Of a stretch of 64,000 nt of DNA, positions 1 to 10,305 are shown piece after piece. The stretch comes from Trachythela sp. YZ-2020 (lineage: Eukaryota; Cnidaria; Anthozoa; Malacalcyonacea; Clavulariidae): contig JADLSH010000367.1 of NCBI GenBank assembly GCA_016169945.1, positions 1,116,001 through 1,180,000 on the forward strand. Reading direction: 5' to 3'. Made by a program: the position numbers and the translations under genes. Below the pieces are notes generated by a model. That model made no database searches, was not told the origin of the DNA, and saw nothing but the letters and a program-made list of their open reading frames with translations. The first letter of the stretch is position 1. The number at the start of each line of letters is the position of its first letter.

Positions 1-37
1 TGCATGCCGATTAACAGACATGACCGTTTACTTTTAG

Positions 38-104
38 GAGACATTACGCTATGTTCCATCGGTTCCAGTGATTGGTCGAGAAATAACCGAAGACTGTCAA
101 TTTG
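38..104 (+). CDS. Gene A exon: K-helix (ETLR) exon
   Basis: The exon is flanked by cttttag at 31-37 and gtaagg at 105. It encodes [20 protein letters not shown] plus two further residues. E and R of ETLR form the conserved ExxR pair of P450s. It starts in phase 0 and ends in phase 1. It is identical, base for base, to gene B exon 58288-58354. Confidence 0.9.
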
Positions 105-3100
105 GTAAGGAACTAAGTTGCAGTCGTGAGAAATTTCGACATTTTTATCAAACCTACACACCGCTCATGCGCATGCAGTAGAGTAGTAGACAGTACATAA
201 AAAATTGTTAGTATAGGCCGTGGTATAGGTAATAGCATGGTTTCGACTGCAACTTGGATATAACATGCACGCGGAGTGAGTTTTTCAAAGACCTCAAAAT
301 AGCACGAGTCCACACGAGTGAGTTTTTCAAAGACCTCAAAATAGCACGAGTCCGAAGGACGAGTTCTTGCTATTACTTATTAATAATATACATAAAAATG
401 TTCGAGCGTACTAGCTTCGGCGAACCGTCCACTGATAAAGTTTTTGTTCCTTTTATTTATCATTTGTATGCATTGCCAAACATTTGAAAGTGAACTGAAC
501 CATGTGAATTTCTTATATAGTTCACGCAAACTAAATTTTCCACCTTTTAAATAACTATTAAGTCGTCGGAAATACAAAGTTCAGCCGGGTTTAGGCGAGC
601 GGGCGCCATGTTGTTTTGTTTTGAGCAATCTGCCCAGAACTTAGCTTAAATTTGATTGGTTCATAGTGATTACAGAAAATTGCACTGTGATTACAAATTT
701 TTGCACTGCTGAACTGCACTGGAATCAACCAATCAAATTCGAGAAACATTTCTATGTATATTATTATGTGTTGTATCATGATTACGGTCATACAAACGAT
801 TTGTTGATATTTGAAATGACTAACCTCAATTATATGTACACCCTAGGCCTAGTTTTCTCCAAGACGGATTTTTAGTCACACTAAATTCATAAAGAAAACA
901 TTAGGGGGGGCGGGCTACAGACAAAGTCTTGGTGTAGTACCCTATGTAGGTTTCTGGTCAATAAAACACATATTGCCCTGCAAAGAAAATGATCTCAAAA
1001 AATATTTTTAAATACTCGAAAACGGAGAAAATAACTCGTAAATATAAGCATTTTTCAACTTTCGAACAGTGTTTCTCCTATACTTAATTTAGTTAGGAAA
1101 TTCGACGAGCGACACTTGCCAGCCACGCACCAGAGCAATACGTGGCGCGTAGAATTGCGTCACCGTGGGGACAAAAACATCAAAGGTTCCGACTCGAGTT
1201 TCATATCTGATAATACTTAGTTTAAAATCTGTGACGAAATGCATGCGGACCTCACGCGAGAAACGAGATTTCCGACCAATGTATGACGTCAGAGCTCCAA
1301 AAAAACTCAAAATGTAGCTCAAATTTCTCCCGTTTTCTTCGGTGAATATTTCTATAACATTGATTTTTGACATTTTTTCAATTACAAAAAAAACGTATCG
1401 ATAGAATTTTTTAAAAATGAGGAAATAGAACCATTAAACCAATATTATTTCCTATGCAAAGTTTAAAAAAAATTTTACCGAAGGATATCCTTAAAATGAC
1501 AGGAAGAAGACAAAAGTAAGCTTTATTCTAAGTACGCTGTTTCTATGGTAACGGACTTTCAACACAAAGGTAGTGCACCAAAATCTTCAGGAGAGCATTC
1601 TCGATGTTTAACCTGAATTTCGTCCTTGTATCATCATCCAAGATGAAGAAACAGGAGCCTCTTGAATACAATAGTGCACTATAATGCAAAAACCCTAGGG
1701 AGCCACCTTAAGACATTTTAAGACTCAGTTGTCTTCTCAATTACAGTCCAGGCCGGAAAAGTCCGCACTCATCTCAGTACTGATAACTAGGAATGAATGT
1801 CATCCAAAAGTGTGAATTGGGGTGGGACGTGCAGATTAGATCTATTTTAAATAATGTGATTATAATAAATACTTTCCAGGTCCTTACTTCATCCCAAAAG
1901 GTTGTGCACTTACGATGCTTATCCAACCATTACATCACGATCCCGATGTTTGGGATCAACCTGAAACATTCAATCCTGACAGATTTCTGACAGAAAACAT
2001 CACAGGAAGAAATCCTTTTGCTTATATCCCGTTTTCTGGAGGACCAAGGAATTGTATTGGTAAGTGATTTGTCAGAGGATTTATCAGCGATCATAGATTA
2101 TGTAGTCTTGCTTTGGACCACTGAACTCTATGGGGACTGGAACCATAACTTGGCCGCCATCTTTGAAGCTGATGGCCGCCATGTACGTACAAAAACCCAC
2201 TTTGAAAACATCGATTTATTCACGTTTTACATAAGTTACAGCAATGACTAAAAGCTCAAAATAGACTTCAATACCCAGGGGCGTAGCGACCTGGGGTTGT
2301 GGGGGGATGCGCCCTCCAATAATTATAAATATTAAAAAGTTGGTCGAAATGGTTTGTTGTTGTTAAAAAATATATTGAGAAATTATACGTTGAAAAAAAT
2401 GCGCTGAAATGATAGTCTAATAATGATATGACACCACCCTTCCAAGGGATTTCAATCGCCATTGTCCCTAGGAAGGTCTCTCGATACTTTTCGGCGAAAA
2501 CAGAATTCTATTCCGTATTAATGGGGTTTAAAGTTAGCAATATATTTTAATACGAAATTGATCGGCATGGATCTTGCAATGTAAATTTGTTGGACAAATT
2601 GTGTTCGTTGTTTAAGCATGTTTACCGCAAGTGACAAAGTCCATTATGTTGTTTGAAAAACAAGAAATGAAAAATTTTTTTTAAATGATAAAAACACTGC
2701 AAAGAATTGAAGTTGTGTTGAGATCCAAAAGGAAAGACAGCCAAGGCGGTTGACCTTTGGAGATACGAAAAATCGTTTCAGATCAGATGAATTAATATGA
2801 AAATATTTTTCACAAATCTGTTCTGCCTAATAACAACGACTCGCGGTAATATACAAATTCACGGTTACAAGGAAAATGTTCGGACATGTCATATTGTCAT
2901 GCTACTATAGTTTGTAAAATGTATGAACGTAACTTAATGTATGAACGTGAATTTTGATTCTACGAGCCTTGAGTTCAGCCCACTTAGCAGCAATTCCATC
3001 AATGTTAATGGTGTCTGTCAAATCTTTCTCGCAGGACATCATCAGCGACTCTACGTTGATCTGTCATGGACGTTCTCAAGTACGTTTTGATTATTTTAAG

Positions 3101-6100
3101 TCTGCTGAATGTCCTCTCATCTTTTGCGACTGTTACAGGAGCCGTCATAATCAATCGGAACGCTTTGTTTGTGATCTTCCGAAAAACTAGCTGCTTCAGC
3201 CAGGGATTCTAGCTTCTTGTTTGTAAGATCAACATAACTGACAAAGTTCTCAAGTTCTGCTTGCAGTACAAAAGGATCAACAGGCATGTTCGTTGGAAAG
3301 AGTTGAACAAGTTCACTGACATCTTCTAACTTTGGCTGCTTCAGCGGTGGCTGCAGAACAGTTACCAGTGATTTAACTGCTTCAAGACATTGGGAAAGGT
3401 TGTCTCCAAATTGAACAATTTGCTTATCCAATACTTTCTTAAATTCTCGCCGATAAAACTGGAGCATTGATAGCTCTGCTTGGGTATCTGGATTATCATC
3501 GATCCTTCTTGGGGGTCGTCGTACGCGATGTTCTGCCTCGTCCCCAGGCGCTGTTAGCTAATAAAAAGACTAATTACGCAATACGAGTCACTATATTGAA
3601 AGGTTTACATGAAGTATTGCATTGCGTTGATGTGCGCGCAAAGGAAGATGGGATAATTAGTCTTTTTATTAGCTAACAGCGCCTGGGGACTAGGCAGCGC
3701 GATGTTTACACCTGAATTCCGTTTCCGGATCACCCCCTAATTTTTCTGCATACAGAATGCCGGCCCGAATCTCATCCATTGTCTGGTCGTCTTCGTTAAA
3801 TGATGGTCATCGCATCAATGACGTTCAGATTTTCAGCTTGTAGCGCTTCCGTCATTTGCTTTGTCTTGGTCATGATGTTCTTCATGAGCATGATCGAGAT
3901 GACAAAATCTGCTGATTCCATTTTATCGTGAAGACTTGTGGCACTTACCTTTGTGCTGTTGTCAAATTGGAAATTTTAATATCTGCTAGTGTGTCCTTTA
4001 CAGCCTCATAACTCGTCCAAACTGCGCGTATTGATTCTGCTCGAACAGTCCACCTAGTCTTCGAGAGATTCCTCAGCTTCAACGAATTCTCGGTCTTCTT
4101 CATACGCTTTTCTAGTGGTCCATGCCTAAAATAGAATTAAATGTAATAATATAAGCATGGGAAGTGTGTCAATGGTAAGTGTCTAATACAGGCAAATAAG
4201 ATAAACGGCGGTTGACTGTTATGTGAAACTACCTGAAAAATACAATGAGAACTTCGACGTTTCGAGCGAAGGCCCTTCGTCTGGAAGTTAGTAGTAACTT
4301 CCAGACGAAGGGTCTTCGCTCGAAACCTCGACGTTCTCATTGTATTTTTCAGGTAGTTTTACACAACAGTCAACCGCCGTATTTGCTATACTCTACCCAC
4401 ACTGGCACCGCACGTTCGAAATAAGATAAACATCAACTTCAGATTATCTGTATACCTTTTAGTGCTGCTTGTGAAAAATACATATAATCCCTCTAGCGTA
4501 TCAAACATGTCCTTTATGATAACACTTGAATTGCAGCTGTGCTCAACAACCGTGTTTGATCTATGACCTTGACATGGCACGTAGGGTACTTTTTGATCGA
4601 GTTTTTCTTGGAGTTTTCGTTGAGCGCCGTTGAATCGTCCAGACATTGAGTTAGTAAAATCATACGACTGGAAGCAGAGCTCGTCTGTGTTCAGTGAGTG
4701 ACTGTTCAACGTTTTGATCATTTCATCAGCAGTGTCAGCCTCCTTCTTGGATGTAGTACTCTTCATGGACAGGAGTCTTTTTTTAGGGTAACCATCCGCG
4801 GTTACATATCTGCAAACAACCGCCATCTGATCTCTTCTAGAAAGATCAGAAGTAGTGTCTGCAGAAACACCAAACATGTTTTCATCTTTGATTTCCCCCA
4901 CTATTCTCTGTCTGACGTCTTCGGGGATTCTGTGTCCATGTACGTTACGTGGTATTGGCGCGATCGTCTATTGGTTATCCATCTTTCGAGTAAAGAGCAA
5001 TGCCTTGCAACCAAAGCGACAATCTGACGAAAGTTTCCGTATTCTCCGTTTCCACGAAATGCAATACCTTCACGGGCTAACGTCTTGACGATGTCCAGCA
5101 AGATTTTGACAACTTCGTTCTCCTGGTTTTGCTGTGCCTCTTGAATCTTAACATTTCGTATATCTTTGTCAAGTAAAGCATCAACATGGCATAAAGGGTT
5201 GCAAAAATTCACATATGCACTCAGAGCCGCTTTGTGACTTTCTGAACTGAAATGTATTGCAAGTTCTCCCTTGTTGGCAATTCCTCTGCTCTTCATCTTA
5301 CTCCACGCTGAAACGCCAGTTTCCGACCAAGCTGGATCTTGCCCATCTGCCCTGAACAGAGAACATATGAAACAGAACGCTGCATCCTTACTTATGCTAT
5401 ATTCAAGGTGTGGAAATTCTTTATACCAGCTGGCAGCGAACTTCCTCTTCTTATGAACAGGTATACTATCCTTAAGTGTAAAATTGAACAATCTAGGTGG
5501 GATGTGGGCTTTGGGCTATTAGATAGTTTTTCTGATTATCACTCAGTTTTGAAGTTCTAAGACCCGGATCCCAATGTGGTAGGAGCATACACTGTTGGAC
5601 TTCAGACAACTCCCCAATCTCGTCTTCGTAGCGTAGCAGAGCATTCTCAGATAATTTTAACAGGACGTTGGCGTTTTCCTTTATCGTTTTGGCGATTTCA
5701 ACAGTTTTTGATATAAACTCTTTCGGGTTTATTTCTTCTGACGTCTTAGTTTGCATAGACAAGCATGACGCTTTTTCCAACTCTTCAACAAGATGTGCAA
5801 GTACTCCAGGTGTCATCGGATGTGGGAATGTGATCTTCGATTCTTGCATCCTTAACTAAAAAAACCTTATTAAAGTGAACCTAATGCCAAACTAAACTAC
5901 GGCGGCCCAGGCGCGACAGCACAAAAACAATTTTCTATTTTCCGATTTTTGTATTTTTTGATTGTCTTGCTGAACTAGCATCGGGAACTAGCACGACACT
6001 GTGAATGGATTTAGCATGCAGGCAATTTGCGAGGCAAATGCCGTAAACACGGTATTTGTGTTGAATATAAAAGGAGGAATCCAGGCTCGAATTTGGGTTT

Positions 6101-9100
6101 TTGTCGAGGGTCAGAGGTCGAGGGTGGAAGGCGAGGTCGAGGGTCGAATGTCGAGGTCGAATGTCGAAGTCGAGGGTCGAAAGTCGAGGTCGACGGTCGA
6201 AAGTCGAGGTCGAAAAATTGATTTCATTGGTACAGTTGAATTTGAGTAGATGGTGTAAACTTCTTTTCGTAAATATTAACACGATATATTGATTAGTAAG
6301 TTAAATTAATGATACTAATTTAGATTTAATAATTGTTGTTAAATTGACAAGGCCGCGGTCATAACTATTTTTGAACTATTTTCATAACTATTCTCATAAT
6401 TATTTTAGTTATGACCGCGGCCTTGTCAATTTAACAACAATTATAAAATCTAAATTTAGTATCATTAATTTAACTTACTAATCAATATTTCGTGTTAATA
6501 TTTACGAAAAGAAGTTTACACCATCTACTCAAATTTTCTTTTCGACTTTCGACTTTCGACCCTCGACCTCGACATTCGACCCTCGACCTCGACCTTCCAC
6601 CCTCGACCTCTGACCCTCGACAAAAACCCAAACTCTCCAGGCTCACATAATTGTCTGTGTGGTTGCCCTGCTTTCGAGCACGTAAGTTATATTCATTTGA
6701 GTTTATATTTTTAATTGTAGCTAAAATGCATAGGAATCTCTTGTTTTAAAAAATGTGCAGATAAATATACGATTAAAACTTTCATGAAACGATAATATAT
6801 TGTGTTTACTTACATCGATCTACCTCTAACGCCATTTTGTAACTCCTCGTGCAACTAACTGTGTATACTTTTATTTTTAAACTTTTTAAATTTTTTAAAA
6901 TTTTTAAACTTTTATTTTTAAACTTTTATTTGTAAACTTTTATTTTTAAACTTTTATTTGTAAACGTTTATTTTTAAACCTTTATTTTTAAACTTACTTA
7001 CACCACCTTTTTCAAACTTTGTCCACCAGGAAGCAACGTGCCCAACTCATCCTCAGTCACTAAAGCACCCTTCTAAAGCATCCCATTTTTATCATTGCAC
7101 GATTTAATATGTTTTAATTCGTAGCGAATTTGAGGAACTGACATGTAATAATTACAGTAAATTTTAAAATGTATAAACTGCAAATACCTCCCCCAAAAAA
7201 TACAACGTCAACGCCATGTGCATAGAAAAGAATGTTTCGAGGAAGTGGTTTTTACGTTTCAATTTCTGTAGCAGTATAAATCCATGCCATGAACATCAAA
7301 AGAAATATCAAATATAAACAAACGCGGAAAACGTTTTCCCGGGTCGTTTCGTATGGTCTTACACCATACTAAAGTCACTTGTCGCGTGGCGTGCACAAAT
7401 TAATCTCCTACATGTAGATACTATAATATTAGTAGCTGCATTTTTTTCATTTAAGCTTTGCTTAGAGGTTATTGATACAATTTGTCAGTATTAAAACTCG
7501 CTTGCTTATTCAAGTACTATAGTAGAGTATAACTATAATATAATCAAAAAATCAAAAAAATACAAAAATCGGAAAATAGAAAATCGTTTTTGTGCTGTCG
7601 CGTCTAGTGCCGTACTAAACAGCTTGCACTTCAAGTTGTCAAGTATGTATCAGAACTATTATACTGGAAGATGTATTTTACCTCATTAACATACTGTTCT
7701 CTCATCGAGGTCGGCGGCTGTTTTGCTTCTGCATTTATCTCCTGCGTCTCCTCCGCCTTTCCCTCTTCCTGATTAAAAGTAAAAATTAGAAAATTATTTC
7801 AAACCCGATCTCATGCATGCAGAGATCGCGCATTTGATTGTATAATGCATACACACGTATATATATAACAAGGACAAATATAAGAATTATATACAAATTC
7901 AAAACTCACTAATAGATCTATGTGAAGAAATATGTCGTACCTCCGACCTGTTTTGAATTTCTTCAATGTATCTAATGTACATCCAGTTTGTGAAGTACTT
8001 TGTCTTTGGACGCTTTCGTTTTCAGTTGAATGTTCGGCTAAATCATCGCTGTTCTCATACTCAGAAACAGGCTACACAATATACCAAGAAAGAATATGTT
8101 CAGTTTTGATCAAGAATTAATAGAGAATACTGCAATGCAAACTGCGAGAAAAATCCCTTTATATAACCCTTTGTCGTTATAGTTAGAACATTTTTGAATG
8201 TTTTATCGGCAACAAATTGGCTGCAGTCCTAAAGTAGAAATGTATACGCCTTCGTCCAATTCACCTATAGTGCCATGAATACCAGTAAACAGTTAAGAAT
8301 ATTTAAACTGATGAGGTATATGTCCGCTATGCATGCTATTTGCATTTGGATTATCAATTTGTGGGTGTGGGCCCTGACAACCTTGAAAATGAAATAGCTG
8401 TATATTTGCCATTGGAAATAAATAAAAGGTCTTTCTATATTACATTGCTTATGTATTACACTGTAAAATGTGTCCCGAAAACGAAAGTGTCTATTTTATT
8501 GAGACACATGCACAGTATAGTGTAGGAGGTAGGACCTATCGTTTTGCACTGTACGTTTCAAGTTGAAATTGAATATCATTATAGACATAGTTTGATCTGT
8601 TTGCCACCGTATATTACTTTAATTACATGACTTGCAATTAAGTGTTGTGGATAGTTGAAATAACAATTAGCTCTATAATCTATAATTCAAGCATTGTCAT
8701 TTCTTTTTTATGTTTTTTGAGATTTTTAATATGATTAAATTCTTATGGATCCGACCATCTCGGAGGGGTCTGACTGTCTATATACGGTTTCGAAATTTGC
8801 GTCGAAGGTGACTAACTGTATTACACTAGCTTACTAACTTTTTTAGCATTTTTACTAAATTTAAAGCATAATATAGAATTTTCCAAGTAAAATATACACA
8901 CGAAATCAGTTGAAAAGTTTACGAAATTCAGCTTTTTTAATGTTGCTTCTTCGCACCACCGCTGCATGTAAATTACTAAATAGCACACAGGCCCTTTTAT
9001 TGTGGATGATAATAACAAACTTATTATCTCGCTGGAAATATCGTTTTACAAAAACAAAGCGATAGACTTACAGTTTAGATGAGGAGAATTTGTATACGTT

Positions 9101-10058
9101 TTAGCTGATAAACGACAAAAATTTGCCAATATTGAAATTTGCCGATACTTAGCTTACAGAAAACATATATAGGCTACTATATATGCAAAGACAAAACAAT
9201 GATATAAATTATAATACTCGAAATTTTTTGGAAAGGCTCGAATATATAATAAAATGGCTTTAAAATATATAGTCAGAGCAAAGTTTTTGCTGAACATAAC
9301 AAAGTAAATAATGAAGGTTAAGCGGAGAGTTAACAAACTAAAGTTGTTGGTCCGGGCGCGCAAAAATGGTGTACATGTCCATTTCGACAGCGAAAAGCGC
9401 TGCCTTTAAAGAAAAATAATGTATTTTCTTATCAGTATACCTTCAAAAATGTTAATAATACATCCTTCTGGAATTGAGTGGCATAATTTATGTTTTTTTA
9501 ACTTGAAATCATACTCAGATAAACCGGTTTGGTTTTAAGGTAAGGGACTCGAGAATAAGCCATTTTGAAAAGACAATGTTATATAGCCACTGCAGTAGTC
9601 ACTGCATAAATAGCCAGTGGCTATAACTTTCAAAACTAACAGAAACGTTCAATTCCGACCAATCAGTATGCGGGAAATTTAAAACATAGTGCATGATCCT
9701 TACTGGCATTGAAGGGTGATAGTAAGAGTTATCGCCAGTACAAATACTAACAGTTATATACAATAGGCCTACTAACTTATTATATATATATATAGCCGGT
9801 GTATCTTTACTGAACTTAGACTGTAAATTGTTCGTTTGGTTTATATGGTCTTGTGGTGAAAGGACTTTCACGAAACTGATCTCAATTTTAGGTCAAAGAT
9901 TTGCAATGATGGAAGAGAAAGTGGTCTTGTCATCAATAATCCGTCATTTTAATATAAAGTCAACTCAGATTACTGAGAACATCAAAATAACTGCAGATGC
10001 AATTTTATCTTCAACTGATGGCATTTTGGTGGAGTTGGAGCCAAGAAATGCTTTTTAA
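38..10058 (+). CDS. CYP4: Gene A: CYP4-clan cytochrome P450, 3' part of gene (exons 38-104, 1880-2059, 9892-10058)
   Basis: This is the C-terminal part of a heme-thiolate monooxygenase, probably ER-anchored and hydroxylating fatty acids or related lipids as CYP4 enzymes do. Three exons are visible and join in phase (0, then 1, then 1) to give 138 residues and a TAA stop. Exon 38-104 opens with the K-helix ExxR motif (ETLR). Exon 1880-2059 carries the NPDRF meander motif and the heme-cysteine loop FSGGPRNCIG. Exon 9892-10058 gives the L-helix (QRFAMMEEK) and the C-terminal beta sheet. All acceptors are AG and donors GT. The 5' exons must lie left of the window. The last intron (2060-9891) hosts a hAT relic on the opposite strand. 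No disabling change is seen, so the gene looks functional. Family assignment is strong; subfamily (4V-like) is inference. Confidence 0.88.
274..352 (+). repeat. Local 42-bp-period tandem duplication in gene A intron
   Basis: A 37-bp unit beginning gagtgagtttttcaaag occurs at 274-310 and again at 316-352. The paralogous block has it once (about 58524-58563), so this duplication arose after the gene copies separated, or was lost from copy B. Confidence 0.85.
1046..1879. other. Gene A intron sequence, no feature recognised
   Basis: AT-rich intron sequence between the duplicated block and the heme exon. No reading frame, TIR pair or tandem repeat is convincing. The corresponding stretch of gene B is not found in the 4.7 kb after 59305. 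Confidence 0.5.
1880..2059 (+). CDS. Gene A exon: heme-binding exon
   Basis: The acceptor is ctttccag and the donor gtaagt. The 180 nt encode about 60 residues beginning GPYFIPKG and ending at the cysteine loop FSGGPRNCI, fitting FxxGxRxCxG with all key residues present. The NPDRF motif lies about 25 residues before the loop. It matches the usual final third of CYP4 enzymes. Confidence 0.92.
2275..2465. repeat. Degenerate non-autonomous repeat beginning ccaggggcgtagc
   Basis: The stretch starts ccaggggcgtagc, followed by a G-rich tract, and ends near a C-rich accccttcc-like tract. A second sequence with the same head (ccaggggcgtcgc) sits at 33236. This head is common in invertebrate DNA-transposon derivatives. 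Ends and TSD are unclear. Confidence 0.3.
3533..3697. mobile_element. 165-bp MITE with 9-bp TSD cgcgatgtt
   Basis: Terminal inverted repeats of about 45 bp (ctgcctcgtccccaggcgct at the left; ctgcctagtccccaggcgct read from the right) surround a short core. Flanks 3524-3532 and 3698-3706 are both cgcgatgtt, an exact 9-bp target duplication. A 9-bp TSD suggests a Mutator-like source. It interrupts the C-terminal coding part of the hAT relic. Confidence 0.9.
4205..4380. mobile_element. 176-bp foldback element in the hAT relic
   Basis: The two halves are reverse complements nearly end to end (acggcggttgactgtt at left, aacagtcaaccgccgt at right). The arms contain the motif cagacgaaggg...cgctcgaaac, also seen at 22711-22738. 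TSD is unclear. It splits the hAT coding sequence. Confidence 0.85.
5493..5855 (-). pseudogene. hAT transposase exon before the TTF domain, ends in frameshift
   Basis: The minus-strand acceptor ttttttag precedes LRMQESKITFPHP. The frame stays open to KLSDNQKNYLIAQSPHP, which is the conserved lead-in (LSDNQ, then a QPRL-like motif) to a TTF zinc finger. A stop follows because of a one-base shift near 5491; the next frame resumes the conserved domain directly. Confidence 0.7.
6092..6632. repeat. Long foldback with GGTCGA-repeat arms
   Basis: The left half (tttgggtttttgtcgagg, then about 120 bp of irregular gGTCGAa repeats, then unique AT-rich sequence) is mirrored on the right as its reverse complement. 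Each arm is about 245 bp with a short AT-rich centre near 6365-6405 flanked by gaccgcggccttgtc. It would form a very long hairpin. It sits inside 5898-7614. Confidence 0.9.
6868..6990. repeat. TTTTTAAACTTTTATT minisatellite
   Basis: An imperfect tandem array of 14-16-bp units (tttttaaacttttattt and variants with tgtaaac). It lies in the non-coding interior of the 5898-7614 element. Confidence 0.8.
7682..7768 (-). CDS. Predicted second exon of the hAT transposase
   Basis: The minus-strand acceptor is ttaatcag and the donor gtaaaa. It has exactly 29 codons, phase 0 at both ends, matching the previous exon's phase 0 end and the following one at 5855. It is glutamate-rich (EEGKAEETQE). The following intron contains the 1.7-kb insertion 5898-7614. 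Confidence 0.4.
7910..8071 (-). CDS. Predicted upstream exon of the hAT transposase
   Basis: On the minus strand a tgtgtag acceptor precedes a 162-nt open stretch (54 codons, phase 0) starting PVSEYENSDDLAEH and ending at a strong gtgagt donor. Composition is acidic and serine-rich, as in N-termini of TTF/hAT proteins. No homology-level motif supports it; the call rests on splice sites and phase. Confidence 0.4.
8072..9891. other. Gene A intron remainder, nothing recognised
   Basis: AT-rich intron sequence upstream of the last P450 exon. Only short AT runs (for example 9780-9795) stand out. No coding frame or paired termini were found. Confidence 0.5.
9892..10058 (+). CDS. Gene A last exon
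   Basis: The acceptor is caattttag. The exon completes the glycine of CIG and continues QRFAMMEEKVVLSSIIRHF, the L-helix typical of CYP4, ending LVELEPRNAF and TAA. Length and spacing from the heme cysteine agree with CYP4 C-termini. A poly(A) signal follows 240 bp downstream. Confidence 0.9.
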
Positions 10059-10299
10059 ACTGCTTGCATGCATTTTGTGAATATTTTCCATTGGTTTTAG
10101 TAATTGATGGGTTCCGTCATGTGCAGAATCTGGTGGTCAACCCGAGGTTAACCCTGAGAAGAAAGACTGCAGTTATCATGCAATGTGACCAAATTCATTT
10201 GTTATTATTAACTATATATATTATTAACTATATCGTTGTAGATTTGAATTATTGTAAGGACCCCAAGGTAAAACAGTTTTTACTGATTGGGCCACTCTG

Positions 10300-10305
10300 A
10301 ATAAA
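10300..10305 (+). terminator. Poly(A) signal AATAAA for gene A, in a LINE-like 3' tail
   Basis: AATAAA is the first clear poly(A) signal after the stop. It is preceded by a stretch (about 10250-10300) resembling a LINE 3' end and followed by a short (ATCATT)n run at 10311-10332, the kind of tail CR1/L2-like LINEs leave. The 3' UTR may therefore have adopted a TE-derived signal. The TE part is inference. Confidence 0.5.

Larger units (their letters stand above)
1..1045 (+). repeat. Paralogous block shared with 58250-59305
   Basis: The exon plus about 940 bp of the following intron align almost continuously with 58250-59305 on the same strand, with scattered substitutions and small indels. Similarity ends near 1045/59305. 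The block reaches the left window edge, so the duplicated unit probably continues. This is segmental gene duplication rather than a transposon, because it is coextensive with a P450 exon and intron. Confidence 0.85.
5898..7614. mobile_element. 1.7-kb non-autonomous TIR element in the hAT intron
   Basis: An inverted repeat of about 65 bp pairs 5898-5964 with 7541-7614 (core cgcgacagcacaaaaac, ttctattttccgattttt). Flanks share ctaaac (5892-5897 and 7615-7620), a probable 6-7 bp TSD. The interior lacks a coding frame and includes a long foldback (6092-6632) and a TTTTTAAAC minisatellite. The superfamily is not assigned. Confidence 0.7.
2950..8071 (-). pseudogene. hAT transposase relic (TTF zinc finger/ZMYM1-like), with introns
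   Basis: This is a DNA-transposon transposase of the hAT type that contains a TTF zinc finger and DUF4371, in the last intron of gene A on the opposite strand. Reading right to left: two upstream exons (8071-7910, 7768-7682), then 5855-5493, the TTF domain (5491-4901; SWYKEFPHLEYS, CFICSLF), DUF4371 (4901-4386; FGVSADTTSD, CQGH), a C-terminal segment (3467-3117) and a hATC-like dimerisation remnant (RTFSRLK and an IKT motif) down to about 2950. Frame breaks lie near 5491 and 4925. A MITE (3533-3697), a foldback (4205-4380) and a 1.7-kb element (5898-7614) interrupt it. It is dead as a transposase. A domesticated ZMYM1-like gene is less likely given the breaks. Confidence 0.82.

Noticed and set aside
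3954..4130. Additional host exon between the two insertions in the hAT relic
   Set aside because: The minus strand shows broken pieces continuing the hAT C-terminal half; no splice-consistent alternative.
6001..6292. Several overlapping arginine/serine-rich frames
   Set aside because: They arise from the GGTCGA repeat in the foldback arm.
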